Below the pieces are notes generated by a model. The model saw only the letters and a list, made by a program, of their open reading frames with translations, searched no databases and was not told the DNA's origin. Of a stretch of DNA of 40,437 bases, positions 15,541 through 23,190 are shown in pieces. Made by a program: the position numbers and the translations under genes. Source of the DNA: an uncultured Oscillospiraceae bacterium (GTDB lineage Bacteria; Bacillota; Clostridia; Oscillospirales; Oscillospiraceae); NCBI GenBank assembly GCA_944387775.1, contig CALXGE010000012.1:1-40437 (forward strand), given 5' to 3'. Numbering within the stretch: position 1 is the first letter of the stretch; the number at the start of each line of letters is the position of its first letter.

Positions 15541-17151
15541 TCAGGAAACGCCAAGAATGCCCAGGAAATATCCAGCAAAGGATACCGCTACCAGGATCAC
15601 TACCACCAGAGTGGCGTTTACCTTGCGCTTAAGGAGGGCTGCAACACCAAAGATCACGGCGACAGGCAGCAGATTGGGGATGAGGCCATCCAGCACGCTC
15701 TGCAGCACAACGGAGGTCTGGCCGATATTGAAGGTCAGCGGCGTAGTGACCAGCACGTTGGTGGAACCCATGGCACCGATGACCATCAGGCCCAGAATGC
15801 TGAAGGCATCCGTCAGCTTGGTAATGGAGTACTTGCCTTCGCCCAGGATGTGCATAATGGAGGAGCCACCCTGCTTGTAACCCATGTTGTACAGGAAGTT
15901 ACCCAGGACCAACATGATGCCGGTGAACAGCACAAAGAAGAAGATAGGACCAAAGAAGCTGTGATTATCCAGTGCCATGGAGCAGCCGATAGCGATACCG
16001 ATGGGGTAGATAATACCACCGGCCAGGCTATCGCCCACACCGGCCAGGGGACCCATCAAACCGGTACGCAGGCCGTTGATCATTTCGTCGGAAATATCGG
16101 CGCCGTTGGCACGCTTCTCCTCCAGAGAGGCGCAGATACCGGGGATCACGTTGCCGATAAAGGAGGGCTCAGTGTTGAAGAACACCAGGTAGCGCTTCAT
16201 AGCCGCACTGATATCGGCGGGGTCCGTGTAGAGGCGGCGAATGACGGGGACCATGGCCAGCAGGTTGCCGGAGGCCTGCATACGCTCGTAGTTGTAGCCG
16301 ATCTCAGCACCGAGACCGATGAGCCAGTGCTTGCGGCGATCACCCTTGGTCAGCCGCTTCTTCAGCTCAACAGTCTCCTCCTCCGCAGCAGCAGCGGCCT
16401 CCTCGATCTGCTCCTCTGCGCCCTGCTTCTTGCCGAAGTAGGACAGCACAGCGATGCACGCACCAAAGATGGAGATCGCCGTCAGGCTCAGGCCAAAATA
16501 GGTGGCACCAAAGAAACCGATGAAGAAATAGGGCAGCAGGTACTTCTTGCCCAGGTAGTTGAGCAGCATGGCAACGCCCAGTGCCGGGAGAAGGCCGCTG
16601 GTAACGGTCAGTGCGTTGACAATGGACTCGGGGATCTGCTGCATCATGTTGCTGAATGCGGTACCGCCGATGGACATCAGAATAAAGGCGGGGATACCGT
16701 TGATGAGCAGGCTCGTCAGCTGAGGCAGCAGCGCCGCGTTGATCCAGACCTTGTCCAGCTCAGCACGCTCTGCGTTCTGATCCAGCCGGTGGACCCAGAT
16801 GGAGTTGACTGTCATCTGCAGCTGGAACAGCAGAACGCCCAGCAGGCCAATGGGGATGGCGAAGGTAATCGCCAGGCTGGGATCTGCAGAAGCCAGAATA
16901 GTGATGGCCGTACCATAGACGCCGGCAATGCCGATATTGGACGGCATAGTGCCGCCGGCGGAGATCCAGCCGATGTACGCCAGGTTAATGGTAGCGCCGG
17001 CCAGGAGGCCCGTAAGAGGATCCCCCAGAATAATGCCGACGATAGTACCGTTGATCAGGGGATAGCAGAAGGGCCAGGTAATGGGGCTCCATACGCGGCC
17101 GCATGCTAAGTTCGCCGTGATCGCCAGAAGGAACGCCTGAATGATAAACAT
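15541..17151 (-). CDS. PTS mannose-family permease, fused IIC-IID
   Basis: A 536-residue membrane protein joining two subunits that are normally separate. Residues 1-240 are enzyme IIC (GTIVGIILGDPLTGLLAG, INLAYIGWISAGGTMPSNIG). Residues 241-266 form an Ala/Glu-rich charged linker. Residues 267-536 are enzyme IID, starting LTKGDRRKHWLIG and showing NYERMQASGN, FFNTEPSFIGN, GDSLAGGIIYPIGIA and the C-terminal helices. IIC and IID together form the sugar channel of the mannose/fructose/sorbose class. The frame is continuous with no weak internal start that would suggest a sequencing error. The ATG at 17151 follows GAGGGTG. Last gene of the operon, 66 bp after the M24 peptidase gene. Substrate unknown. 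Confidence 0.9.
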   Translation of the reverse strand: MFIIQAFLLAITANLACGRVWSPITWPFCYPLINGTIVGIILGDPLTGLLAGATINLAYIGWISAGGTMPSNIGIAGVYGTAITILASADPSLAITFAIPIGLLGVLLFQLQMTVNSIWVHRLDQNAERAELDKVWINAALLPQLTSLLINGIPAFILMSIGGTAFSNMMQQIPESIVNALTVTSGLLPALGVAMLLNYLGKKYLLPYFFIGFFGATYFGLSLTAISIFGACIAVLSYFGKKQGAEEQIEEAAAAAEEETVELKKRLTKGDRRKHWLIGLGAEIGYNYERMQASGNLLAMVPVIRRLYTDPADISAAMKRYLVFFNTEPSFIGNVIPGICASLEEKRANGADISDEMINGLRTGLMGPLAGVGDSLAGGIIYPIGIAIGCSMALDNHSFFGPIFFFVLFTGIMLVLGNFLYNMGYKQGGSSIMHILGEGKYSITKLTDAFSILGLMVIGAMGSTNVLVTTPLTFNIGQTSVVLQSVLDGLIPNLLPVAVIFGVAALLKRKVNATLVVVILVAVSFAGYFLGILGVS

Positions 17152-17217
17152 GATACACCCTCTCTTTCTCTTTCAAATAGTTTGACCGCCCGATTCACAC
17201 CATGCTTTGCAGTTCGC

Positions 17218-18438
17218 TCAGGTAAAATCCGCCAGGGTATAGATGGCCCGACCCGGCCCGGAGAGCCACTCTCCGTGCTCCTCACCCATCAGAGCCTGGT
17301 CCTCCAGGCGGAAGGAGAGGTAGATGGATTCAGCGCCCTTGCTCTTGTCATAGGGGTAGATGCCGTTTTCCAGAGCAAACACCATACCGGGCTGAATGAT
17401 CTCCTTGCCACCAGCCTCCAAATTGGGATATTCCACCACATTGAGACCGATGGAATGTCCGCTGGAGTGAACCACATAGGGTGCGTATTTGCTGGCCAGG
17501 AGATAGTCCTCAATGACCTGATTGAGCTCCCCTACCGACATGCCCGGCTTCATGGCACTAATGCCCTTCTCCAGGCACCCCTTCGCCAGATCCGCCATCT
17601 CCCGGTACTCTTCCGGAAGAGTGTGGCCTGCATAGAAGGTACGGGTCAGATCGGAGGCATAACCGTCGATGTGGCCGCTGATGTCCACCAGCACCAGGTC
17701 CTTGGGCTCAATGACCCGGGAGGTCGCATAGCTGTTGAATGTGGAAAGCTTCTTCGTGCCGCTGTTTACCGTGAGATAGGAAATCTGGTCAATGCCCGCG
17801 GCACACATCCGGGAGGCAATCCCGGCGGCCAGATCCTTCTCCGTGGTATACCCAGGGCGGATGTCCCGGAAGCTGTCCGCAATAGCCCGCTCCGTGATAT
17901 ATCCCGCCGTCCGGATGCGGTCAATTTCCCAGGGTGTCTTGCGCATCCGCGCCCGCATGATGGCCAGAGAACCATCCACGAACTCCACATCCCGCATAGC
18001 GGCGCGCAGCTCGTCGAGCACCTCCAGCGGCCACTGGAAACTCAGGCCGTGACCGCCCTCGTAGCCAACTCGATTTACAACAAAGGGAAGCTCTTTCACA
18101 AACTTCATGACACCGTCCACATGGCCGGTGCAGTCCAGCGTTCCATAATTTCTGGACGCTGTGCCGGCGCAGTAAATCCGGGAGATCCAGCTGCAGTTCT
18201 GAACGGTGCTCTTCTCCAGATACCGCAGGACGATGGCCGGCTCCCCCTCCCGGGGCACCAGAACAAACACCGGCCGGAATAGGCTGGAGAGATACCAGGA
18301 GCGGTACCCGGAACCATAGAAAATGCTGCCGCTGCTGGACAGAATCAGCAGATCCAGATCGTCCTCTGCCATACTCTTCTGCAGCTTGTCAATATGGCAC
18401 TCAAATTCCTCTCTGCTGAAGGATTTCAATACATCCAT
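17218..18438 (-). CDS. M24-family metallopeptidase (Xaa-Pro peptidase-like)
   Basis: A 406-residue cytoplasmic protein with the creatinase N-terminal domain (about 1-150) and the pita-bread M24 domain (about 165-400). The five metal ligands appear intact: Asp in LVDISGH (252), Asp in YASDLTR (263), His in VVHSSGHSIGL, Glu in ALENGIYP (357) and Glu in FRLEDQAL (379). Such enzymes remove N-terminal residues before proline or cleave Xaa-Pro dipeptides; some homologues are creatinases or lyases acting on small amidines. Its place inside a PTS operon, between IIB and IIC-IID, is unusual and suggests it processes the imported compound. A TTG one codon earlier is possible, but ATG 18438 fits the AAAGGTG site. 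Confidence 0.87.
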   Translation of the reverse strand: MDVLKSFSREEFECHIDKLQKSMAEDDLDLLILSSSGSIFYGSGYRSWYLSSLFRPVFVLVPREGEPAIVLRYLEKSTVQNCSWISRIYCAGTASRNYGTLDCTGHVDGVMKFVKELPFVVNRVGYEGGHGLSFQWPLEVLDELRAAMRDVEFVDGSLAIMRARMRKTPWEIDRIRTAGYITERAIADSFRDIRPGYTTEKDLAAGIASRMCAAGIDQISYLTVNSGTKKLSTFNSYATSRVIEPKDLVLVDISGHIDGYASDLTRTFYAGHTLPEEYREMADLAKGCLEKGISAMKPGMSVGELNQVIEDYLLASKYAPYVVHSSGHSIGLNVVEYPNLEAGGKEIIQPGMVFALENGIYPYDKSKGAESIYLSFRLEDQALMGEEHGEWLSGPGRAIYTLADFT

Positions 18439-18471
18439 CAAATCACCTTTCCCATTCTTATCTCATACATC

Positions 18472-18948
18472 TTAGAGGCTGCCCGCCAGGGGGATCTCCT
18501 TGTCCGCCGGAACCATCTGGTAGACGGTATGGACGCCTTTCTCCTCCATGGCCTTCAGGCAGGCCCGCTCCTCGTCGCTGGCAGACACATTGCGGATCAA
18601 AGCCTTCCGGCCAGGCTTTGCCCCAATGCCGCCTACCACCAGCTTGGTCAGGGGAATGCCGTTATCCAGAAGGTAGGCAAACACCTCAGGGACCTTTGCC
18701 AGAATGAGATAATTCTCACCGGGCAGAGGATCCTGCTTCAGCAGCTCCACGCCACCAGCCTTGCTGGTAATGCTCACCTTGATCCCAGCCGGCATGGCCG
18801 CCTTGTAGATGTTCAGCATGAACTGATTCTTGGCCAACTCGTCATCCACAATCAGGATATGGTTAATGGGATAGCTCTTTACCCAGGCTGTCATGACCTG
18901 CCCGTGGATCAGGCGGTCATCAATTCTTGCCACCAAAATATTTTTCAT
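18472..18948 (-). CDS. PTS mannose-family IIB (second copy)
   Basis: A 158-residue IIB protein that takes phosphate from IIA and passes it to the sugar. The phospho-acceptor His15 is in ARIDDRLIHGQVMTAW. The rest follows the family fold (HILIVDDELAKNQFM, PLTKLVVGGIGAKPGR). GGAGGAG lies before ATG 18948. It follows its IIA partner by 12 bp. It differs clearly from the IIB at 21395-21868, so this is not a recent duplicate. Cytoplasmic, peripheral to the IIC-IID channel. Confidence 0.93.
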   Translation of the reverse strand: MKNILVARIDDRLIHGQVMTAWVKSYPINHILIVDDELAKNQFMLNIYKAAMPAGIKVSITSKAGGVELLKQDPLPGENYLILAKVPEVFAYLLDNGIPLTKLVVGGIGAKPGRKALIRNVSASDEERACLKAMEEKGVHTVYQMVPADKEIPLAGSL

Positions 18949-18960
18949 AACGCTCCTCCT

Positions 18961-19368
18961 TTATCCCTGCGCTAACTCGCTGCAATTGACAATACCGTTT
19001 TTGCCCACCTCGAGGAAACCGGGAATCAGCTCCTGCAGATCAGAATCCGCCTCCCGCCGGTAGGACAGCGCCTCGATCAACATGGGAAGATTTACACCTG
19101 TAATATGCGTAAATTTTGCCCGTTGGCTGAGGGCCACCAACAGGTTGAAGGGTGTGCCGAAAAACAGGTCGGTAAACAGCAGCACCGGTATACCGGCCTC
19201 CTCCGACTGATTCACACTCTTCTCTACCGCTGCAAGCACCGCATCGGTATCAGCGCCCGGCAGGATGCTGAAACTCTCCACGTCATCCACCGGACCACTC
19301 ACCATCCGGGCGGAGTTGAGAAGTCCCTTGCCCAGCTCACCGTGGGTAAATACGATCACCTTATACAT
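18961..19368 (-). CDS. PTS mannose-family IIA (second copy)
   Basis: A 135-residue IIA protein of the ManX N-domain fold. The active histidine is in VIVFTHGELGKGLLNSA (residue about 9), with the later signatures LFTDLFFGTPFNL and ITGVNLPMLIEAL. It receives phosphate from HPr-His. The frame continues 22 codons upstream, but GGGAGGTG sits just before ATG 19368. That start overlaps the end of the enzyme I gene by 8 bp, indicating translational coupling. Confidence 0.93.
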   Translation of the reverse strand: MYKVIVFTHGELGKGLLNSARMVSGPVDDVESFSILPGADTDAVLAAVEKSVNQSEEAGIPVLLFTDLFFGTPFNLLVALSQRAKFTHITGVNLPMLIEALSYRREADSDLQELIPGFLEVGKNGIVNCSELAQG

Positions 19369-21109
19369 TGTCACACCTCCCTGCCGTCTGCTCCTTGCAA
19401 TCCGCTTGATGCGGCTGCTTCTCCAGATAAGCAACTACCTCTTCCTGGCTGCCCATGGCCAGTATATCCTGAGCCATCTGCTCCATCTGCGCCATTGTCA
19501 TACCGGCAATACGGTATTTGATCTCTCCCAGTCTGGCGGGAGAGATGCTCAGCGTCCGCAGGCCCAAGCCCAAAAGGATCGGTACGCTCCGCGGATCGCT
19601 TCCCAGCTCGCCACACACGGATACCGGTTTTCCCTGGGCGGAAAATCCCTCTATGATCATCCGGATCGCCTGAAAGACCGCCGGATGGAAGCTCTGGTAA
19701 TACGCCGCCATATCCGGATTGTCCCGATCCGCCGCCAATAAGTACTGAACCAGATCGTTGGTGCCGATGCTGGCAAAAGCTGCCTGCTTCGCAATCTGGC
19801 TGGCCATCAGCGCCAGGGACGGCACCTCCACCATGACGCCCACAGGGAAGTCCGCCCGGAAGGGGATTCCCTCATCGGCAAGCTCTTTTGCCACCTCAGC
19901 AAGAAGCTGCTTGGCCCGAATCACATCGGTCACACTGGAGACCATGGGGAACATCACCTGGAGATTACCGTACACCGCAGCGCGGCAGGCTGCCCGCAGC
20001 TGAGTGCGGAACACATCTGGCTTTGCAAAGCACAGCCGCAGCGCCCGCATTCCCAAGGCAGGATTCTCCTCGTGGGGCAGGGGCAGATATGGCAGCTGCT
20101 TATCTGCGCCGATATCCATGGTCCGCAGCGTCACAGGCCGGGGCGCCAAAGCCTCCAGTGCCGCCTTATAGGCGGTGAACTGCTCCTCCTCCGTGGGGAG
20201 ATGGTCGTTGTTCATATAGAGGAATTCGCTGCGGAACAACCCCACGCCATCAGAACAAGCTGCCGCGGCAAGCTCCCACTCATCCGCCGAACCTAAATTC
20301 ACCTTTGTCTCAATCCGTACGCCATCTGCTGTACAGGCTGGCTTGGGCAGATATTCTTTCTCGATCTGACGCTGCCGGTCAAACGCCTGGGCTTTTTTCC
20401 GATACTCTTCCAAAATTGCCGGATCCGGCTGGCTGTATACGGTTCCTGTCTGGCCATCTACGATCAGTTCTGTTCCGGAGGTGATGGCCTCGTCCACGCC
20501 AGAGATCCCCGCCACCGCAGGAATCGCAAGGCTTCTGGCAATGACGGCCATGTGGGCTGTAACGCCGCCCCGCTCCGTGACGATGCCCAGGATCTTGGCC
20601 GGGTCCATGGAAATCGTATCCGACGGGAGCAGTTCCTTGGCTACCAGGATTACCGGCTCGGAAAGGGCCTCCAGACCCGTGCTTCTCTCCCCCCGCAACT
20701 CTTTGAGCAGCTGATCCCGGACATCGGCAAAATCTGCGATCCGCTCCTTGAAAACCGGATCGGGCGAAGCATCCAGCATATCGATGACCTGCCCATATAC
20801 GGTCTCTACCGCCCATTCGGCGCATTTATGGTTCTGGGTGATCTCCGTGCGGATCTCCTCGATCATATCCTCGTCCATCAGGAAGGAGATGTGGGTCCGC
20901 AGGATCTCTTCCTGCTCCTGGGTCCCGCCCTCCATGGCCTGCAGCTCCTCCCGAGCTTTCTGAGAAGCTTGCTCGTAAAGCGCTATCTGGGCGGCCACAT
21001 CTGCCGCACCAATCGTGATATGCTCTGCTGTGCTGGTATGCTTTTTATACACATACGCTTTGCCTCTTGCGATGCCGGGCGACACCGCTACTCCGCTATG
21101 CTGTATCAC
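19361..21109 (-). CDS. ptsI: PTS enzyme I (PEP-protein phosphotransferase)
   Basis: A 582-residue enzyme I, the entry point of the phosphorelay (PEP to EI-His to HPr). The phosphohistidine loop is GGVTAHMAVIARSLAIPA (His186), the PEP-binding arginine segment is GVGLFRSEFLYM, and the catalytic cysteine is in SVCGELGSDP (Cys499). An earlier GTG (21127) lies within the ribosome site. The GTG at 21109 is 7 bases after GAGGAG and 4 bp after the HPr stop, so it was chosen. Location inside a substrate operon rather than a general ptsHI locus suggests a dedicated paralogue; whether another ptsI exists in the genome cannot be seen here. Confidence 0.93.
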   Translation of the reverse strand: MIQHSGVAVSPGIARGKAYVYKKHTSTAEHITIGAADVAAQIALYEQASQKAREELQAMEGGTQEQEEILRTHISFLMDEDMIEEIRTEITQNHKCAEWAVETVYGQVIDMLDASPDPVFKERIADFADVRDQLLKELRGERSTGLEALSEPVILVAKELLPSDTISMDPAKILGIVTERGGVTAHMAVIARSLAIPAVAGISGVDEAITSGTELIVDGQTGTVYSQPDPAILEEYRKKAQAFDRQRQIEKEYLPKPACTADGVRIETKVNLGSADEWELAAAACSDGVGLFRSEFLYMNNDHLPTEEEQFTAYKAALEALAPRPVTLRTMDIGADKQLPYLPLPHEENPALGMRALRLCFAKPDVFRTQLRAACRAAVYGNLQVMFPMVSSVTDVIRAKQLLAEVAKELADEGIPFRADFPVGVMVEVPSLALMASQIAKQAAFASIGTNDLVQYLLAADRDNPDMAAYYQSFHPAVFQAIRMIIEGFSAQGKPVSVCGELGSDPRSVPILLGLGLRTLSISPARLGEIKYRIAGMTMAQMEQMAQDILAMGSQEEVVAYLEKQPHQADCKEQTAGRCDNV

Positions 21110-21113
21110 ATGC

Positions 21114-21389
21114 TCACTCCTCACCAAAGCAACTGTCCACCAAGTTCAGAAGGCTCTTCAAGGCCTCCTCTTCATCCGCTCCTTCGGCGCTGATCCGGAT
21201 CTGTGTCCCCTGCCCCATGGCCAGCGTCATCACCCGCATGACCGATTTGGCATTGACCTCCTGGCTGTCTGTGTTCAGGTTCTTTACCGTGATTTTTGAA
21301 GAAAACTTGCCGGCCTCTGCTGAAAACATGGATGCCGGTCTCGCATGAAGTCCTGTCTTGTTCCGTACGGTGGTTTCACCCGTAACCAT
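21114..21389 (-). CDS. ptsH: PTS phosphocarrier protein HPr
   Basis: A 91-residue HPr. The phosphocarrier His15 is in NKTGLHARPAS. The regulatory serine equivalent to Ser46 is present (AKSVMRVMTLAMGQG, Ser49), so HPr kinase control and a CcpA role remain possible. It has a slightly longer N-terminus than standard HPr. ATG 21389 has AAGGAG eight bases upstream; an upstream GTG is part of that site. It sits between IIB1 (5 bp gap) and enzyme I (4 bp gap), an operon order that places the general PTS proteins inside a sugar-specific operon. Confidence 0.94.
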   Translation of the reverse strand: MVTGETTVRNKTGLHARPASMFSAEAGKFSSKITVKNLNTDSQEVNAKSVMRVMTLAMGQGTQIRISAEGADEEEALKSLLNLVDSCFGEE

Positions 21390-21394
21390 AGCAA

Positions 21395-21868
21395 TCACTC
21401 CTTCTTTGATTTTCTATTGAGCAAAATCTCTTCTTTCATATCGCTGGGATGCTGTATTGCGTAAAGTTTTACATTTTTTGCGGTCAATTGCCGCATGGCG
21501 TTCTGATATGCCTTTGGAATGGCAATTTTATTTTGAAAGTACATTTTGTCCGCGAAGGAAACCTCTTTTATCGGAACACCCCGGCACACCAGCTCATCAA
21601 AGATTTCAGGCGTCCTGGCCAGAATGAAGAGCCGGACATCCCTGTCCTCCATATCCGATAAATAAGACACTGCACTATCCACAGAAAGGATCTTCGCTTC
21701 CAGCCAAATGGGAATCAACGCACGGTAAATATCCGACATAAACTTGTCTGTTACCAGATCATCGTCTATAATTATGAGGTGGGTTGGATTCACTGCTGAG
21801 ATCCACTCATTCACGATTTGTCCATGGATCAGCCGATCATCCACTCTTGCTAACACAATTTCAGCCAT
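21395..21868 (-). CDS. PTS mannose-family IIB (first copy)
   Basis: A 157-residue IIB protein. Phospho-acceptor His15 is in ARVDDRLIHGQIVNEW, followed by LIIIDDDLVTDKFMSDIY. The C-terminus is basic (LLNRKSKKE). It follows the first IIA by 11 bp. Codon use here is somewhat more A+T-rich than in the second IIB. Only one IIC-IID permease exists in the operon, so both IIBs may serve the same channel, or one may be regulatory. Confidence 0.92.
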   Translation of the reverse strand: MAEIVLARVDDRLIHGQIVNEWISAVNPTHLIIIDDDLVTDKFMSDIYRALIPIWLEAKILSVDSAVSYLSDMEDRDVRLFILARTPEIFDELVCRGVPIKEVSFADKMYFQNKIAIPKAYQNAMRQLTAKNVKLYAIQHPSDMKEEILLNRKSKKE

Positions 21869-21879
21869 GGCACCTCTCC

Positions 21880-22302
21880 CTACTCCTGACGATTATTCAA
21901 TGCTTTGACAAACTGATTCACAGAAAAGCTCTCCCTTTCCACGGCATGCAGCGCTCTTTCGCCCAGTTCCACGGCAGTTACCGCCGGGTCCATCCGATTG
22001 CGAAGAATCGACAGCAGCATCGGCATATTCATTCCAGTCAAATGCTGGTGGCAGAAATCCTTGTTTACCTGCACCACTGTATTGAAAGGTGTTCCCAAGG
22101 GAAAATCACTGAGGATGATCAGCCCGTCTTCACTTCTCAGCTCTGCTATTTTGTCTTTTACTTTCCTTCTGAATTCTTCTGCACTGTCCGTTGGCAGTAA
22201 GGACAGCCCTCCTACCTGGGCTTGATGCCCTACGATCATCTCCGCGGAACGCACCATGGCGTCCGCCATATCTCCATGGGAGATCAGTAAAACAGATACC
22301 AT
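21880..22302 (-). CDS. PTS mannose-family IIA (first copy)
   Basis: A 140-residue IIA protein with the active histidine in LLISHGDMADAMVRSA (His9) and the signatures LSDFPLGTPFNTV and LTGMNMPMLLSIL. It is the first gene of the eight-gene PTS operon. Its start codon, ribosome site (AGAGGAA) and leader lie in an 86-bp segment that is exactly repeated just upstream. The ATG at 22302 is therefore preceded by an identical decoy start at 22388. Confidence 0.92.
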   Translation of the reverse strand: MVSVLLISHGDMADAMVRSAEMIVGHQAQVGGLSLLPTDSAEEFRRKVKDKIAELRSEDGLIILSDFPLGTPFNTVVQVNKDFCHQHLTGMNMPMLLSILRNRMDPAVTAVELGERALHAVERESFSVNQFVKALNNRQE

Positions 22303-22388
22303 TTTGTTCCTCTTTCTTTACGACCACTTGACACCGGCCACCGCTTTTGGTTAAATTGATAAAAATAGCATAGCAAAACAGATACCAT
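22284..22388 (-). other. Potential 34-codon leader ORF created by the duplication
   Basis: The upstream copy of the start (ATG 22388, with its own AGAGGAA site) reads MVSVLLCYFYQFNQKRW and continues 17 residues to a TGA at about 22284-22286, just past the real IIA start at 22302 and out of frame with it. Ribosomes initiating here would terminate about 16 bases inside the IIA gene, so re-initiation or interference is possible. Whether it is translated is unknown. Confidence 0.45.
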
Positions 22389-22460
22389 TTTGTTCCTCTT
22401 TCTTTACGACCACTTGACACCGGCCACCGCTTTTGGTTAAATTGATAAAAATAGCATAGC
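22289..22460. repeat. Exact 86-bp tandem duplication over the PTS operon start
   Basis: Two copies, 22289-22374 and 22375-22460, are identical as read base by base. Each contains the first codons of the IIA gene (MVSVL in minus-strand reading), its ribosome site and leader. Absence of any difference suggests a recent event or active slippage. Confidence 0.93.
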
Positions 22461-22481
22461 AACACAGTAAGTTTTTGTACA
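22453..22481 (-). promoter_or_regulatory. Candidate promoter of the PTS operon
   Basis: On the minus strand TGTACA (22476-22481), a 17-bp spacer and TATGCT (22453-22458). The -10 is in the outer repeat copy while the -35 lies just outside, so only the outer copy has a full promoter. No sigma-54 type -24/-12 element, common for mannose-class operons with LevR, was found. Confidence 0.4.
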
Positions 22482-22526
22482 GTAGGCACTTTTATGTAAC
22501 CATGTTCCCGCATATAGGAGGCAACT

Positions 22527-22940
22527 ATGAAAAATATCGGCCAAGACATGATTTCCAGCTTTGAAATTATCCGCCGGATTTCCGGCGATAAATGGAAGTT
22601 TCTGATCATAACGCATCTTTTCAACGGCAAGCGCCGTTTCAGTGAACTGCTCTATTACATCGATTCCATTTCCAAGAAAGTTCTGGCAGAAAACCTGCGG
22701 GAGCTGGAGCATCTGGGAATCCTATACCGCGTCACCTATGATGATCCCATCCCCCGAGTAGAGTATTCTCTGACCAGCATCGGATATTCTCTTCAGCCTG
22801 TTTTCCAGTCTCTGATCCTCTGGAGCCTCAACTATGCCACCGCCTACAAGGAGCAGCTGCGAATCCTTGAGGAACAGGAGGCTGCAGGAACCAAGCCGGA
22901 TTCAGATCCTCTTCTGGACGATGAGCTGAATACGCTTTAA
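22527..22940 (+). CDS. HxlR-family transcriptional regulator
   Basis: A 137-residue winged-helix regulator. The HxlR core is plain: RRISGDKWKFLIITHL, GKRRFSELLYYIDSISKKVL, LRELEHLGILYR, and PRVEYSLTSIGYSLQPV. Many members sense redox or aldehydes through an N-terminal cysteine before the GGKW-type motif; this protein has no cysteine at all, so its signal is probably a ligand. It is divergently transcribed from the PTS operon with about 225 bp between start codons, so it is the natural candidate for that operon's regulator. ATG follows AGGAGG by six bases. Confidence 0.9.
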   Translation: MKNIGQDMISSFEIIRRISGDKWKFLIITHLFNGKRRFSELLYYIDSISKKVLAENLRELEHLGILYRVTYDDPIPRVEYSLTSIGYSLQPVFQSLILWSLNYATAYKEQLRILEEQEAAGTKPDSDPLLDDELNTL

Positions 22941-22977
22941 GCTGCATAGGGCAAAATATGCCATGAAATTTTTATCC

Positions 22978-23028
22978 AGCTCCCAGTTTGTGTACTGCCG
23001 ATATGCAGTCACCGACTGGGAGTTCTTT
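22978..23028 (+). terminator. Terminator after the HxlR gene
   Basis: CTCCCAGT (22980-22987) pairs with ACTGGGAG (23015-23022), with an inner ACTGC/GCAGT stem, followed by TTCTTTT. Confidence 0.8.
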
Positions 23029-23088
23029 TCCTGATATGCCCCTTCTCCTTTGTACTCTTACTCATCTTCTCCTACTGCAGGAAAGCGG

Positions 23089-23117
23089 TTGACAGGGCTT
23101 TCCGGCTATGTTACCCT
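23089..23117 (+). promoter_or_regulatory. Promoter of the aminotransferase-aldolase-kinase operon
   Basis: A perfect -35 TTGACA (23089-23094), a 17-bp spacer and TACCCT (23112-23117). The transcript should start near 23124. Confidence 0.65.
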
Positions 23118-23128
23118 GATTCTATAAA

Positions 23129-23148
23129 GTGTGAATATCGGTTCACAC
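23129..23148 (+). promoter_or_regulatory. Operator-like inverted repeat at the transcript start
   Basis: GTGTGAA (23129-23135) and TTCACAC (23142-23148) flank a 6-bp spacer, about 5 bp past the predicted start of transcription. The position suits repression by the TetR protein encoded in the same operon (25791-26444); that link is inferred. Confidence 0.55.
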
Positions 23149-23190
23149 ACTACTTTGGGCATTTTAGCGGCAGTGACAGGAGGTATTTTT

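Noticed and set aside
15850..17109. 419-codon plus-strand open frame
   Set aside because: Shadow of the IIC-IID gene with repeated Gln/His/Asp composition; the minus frame has clear PTS signatures.
22289..22460. Repeat considered as a CRISPR array
   Set aside because: It is two adjoining 86-bp units without spacers, and it contains a gene start.
22453..22500. Sigma-54 promoter for the mannose-class PTS operon
   Set aside because: No TGGCAC-N5-TTGC-type pair was found and no LevR-type activator gene is present; the divergent regulator is HxlR.
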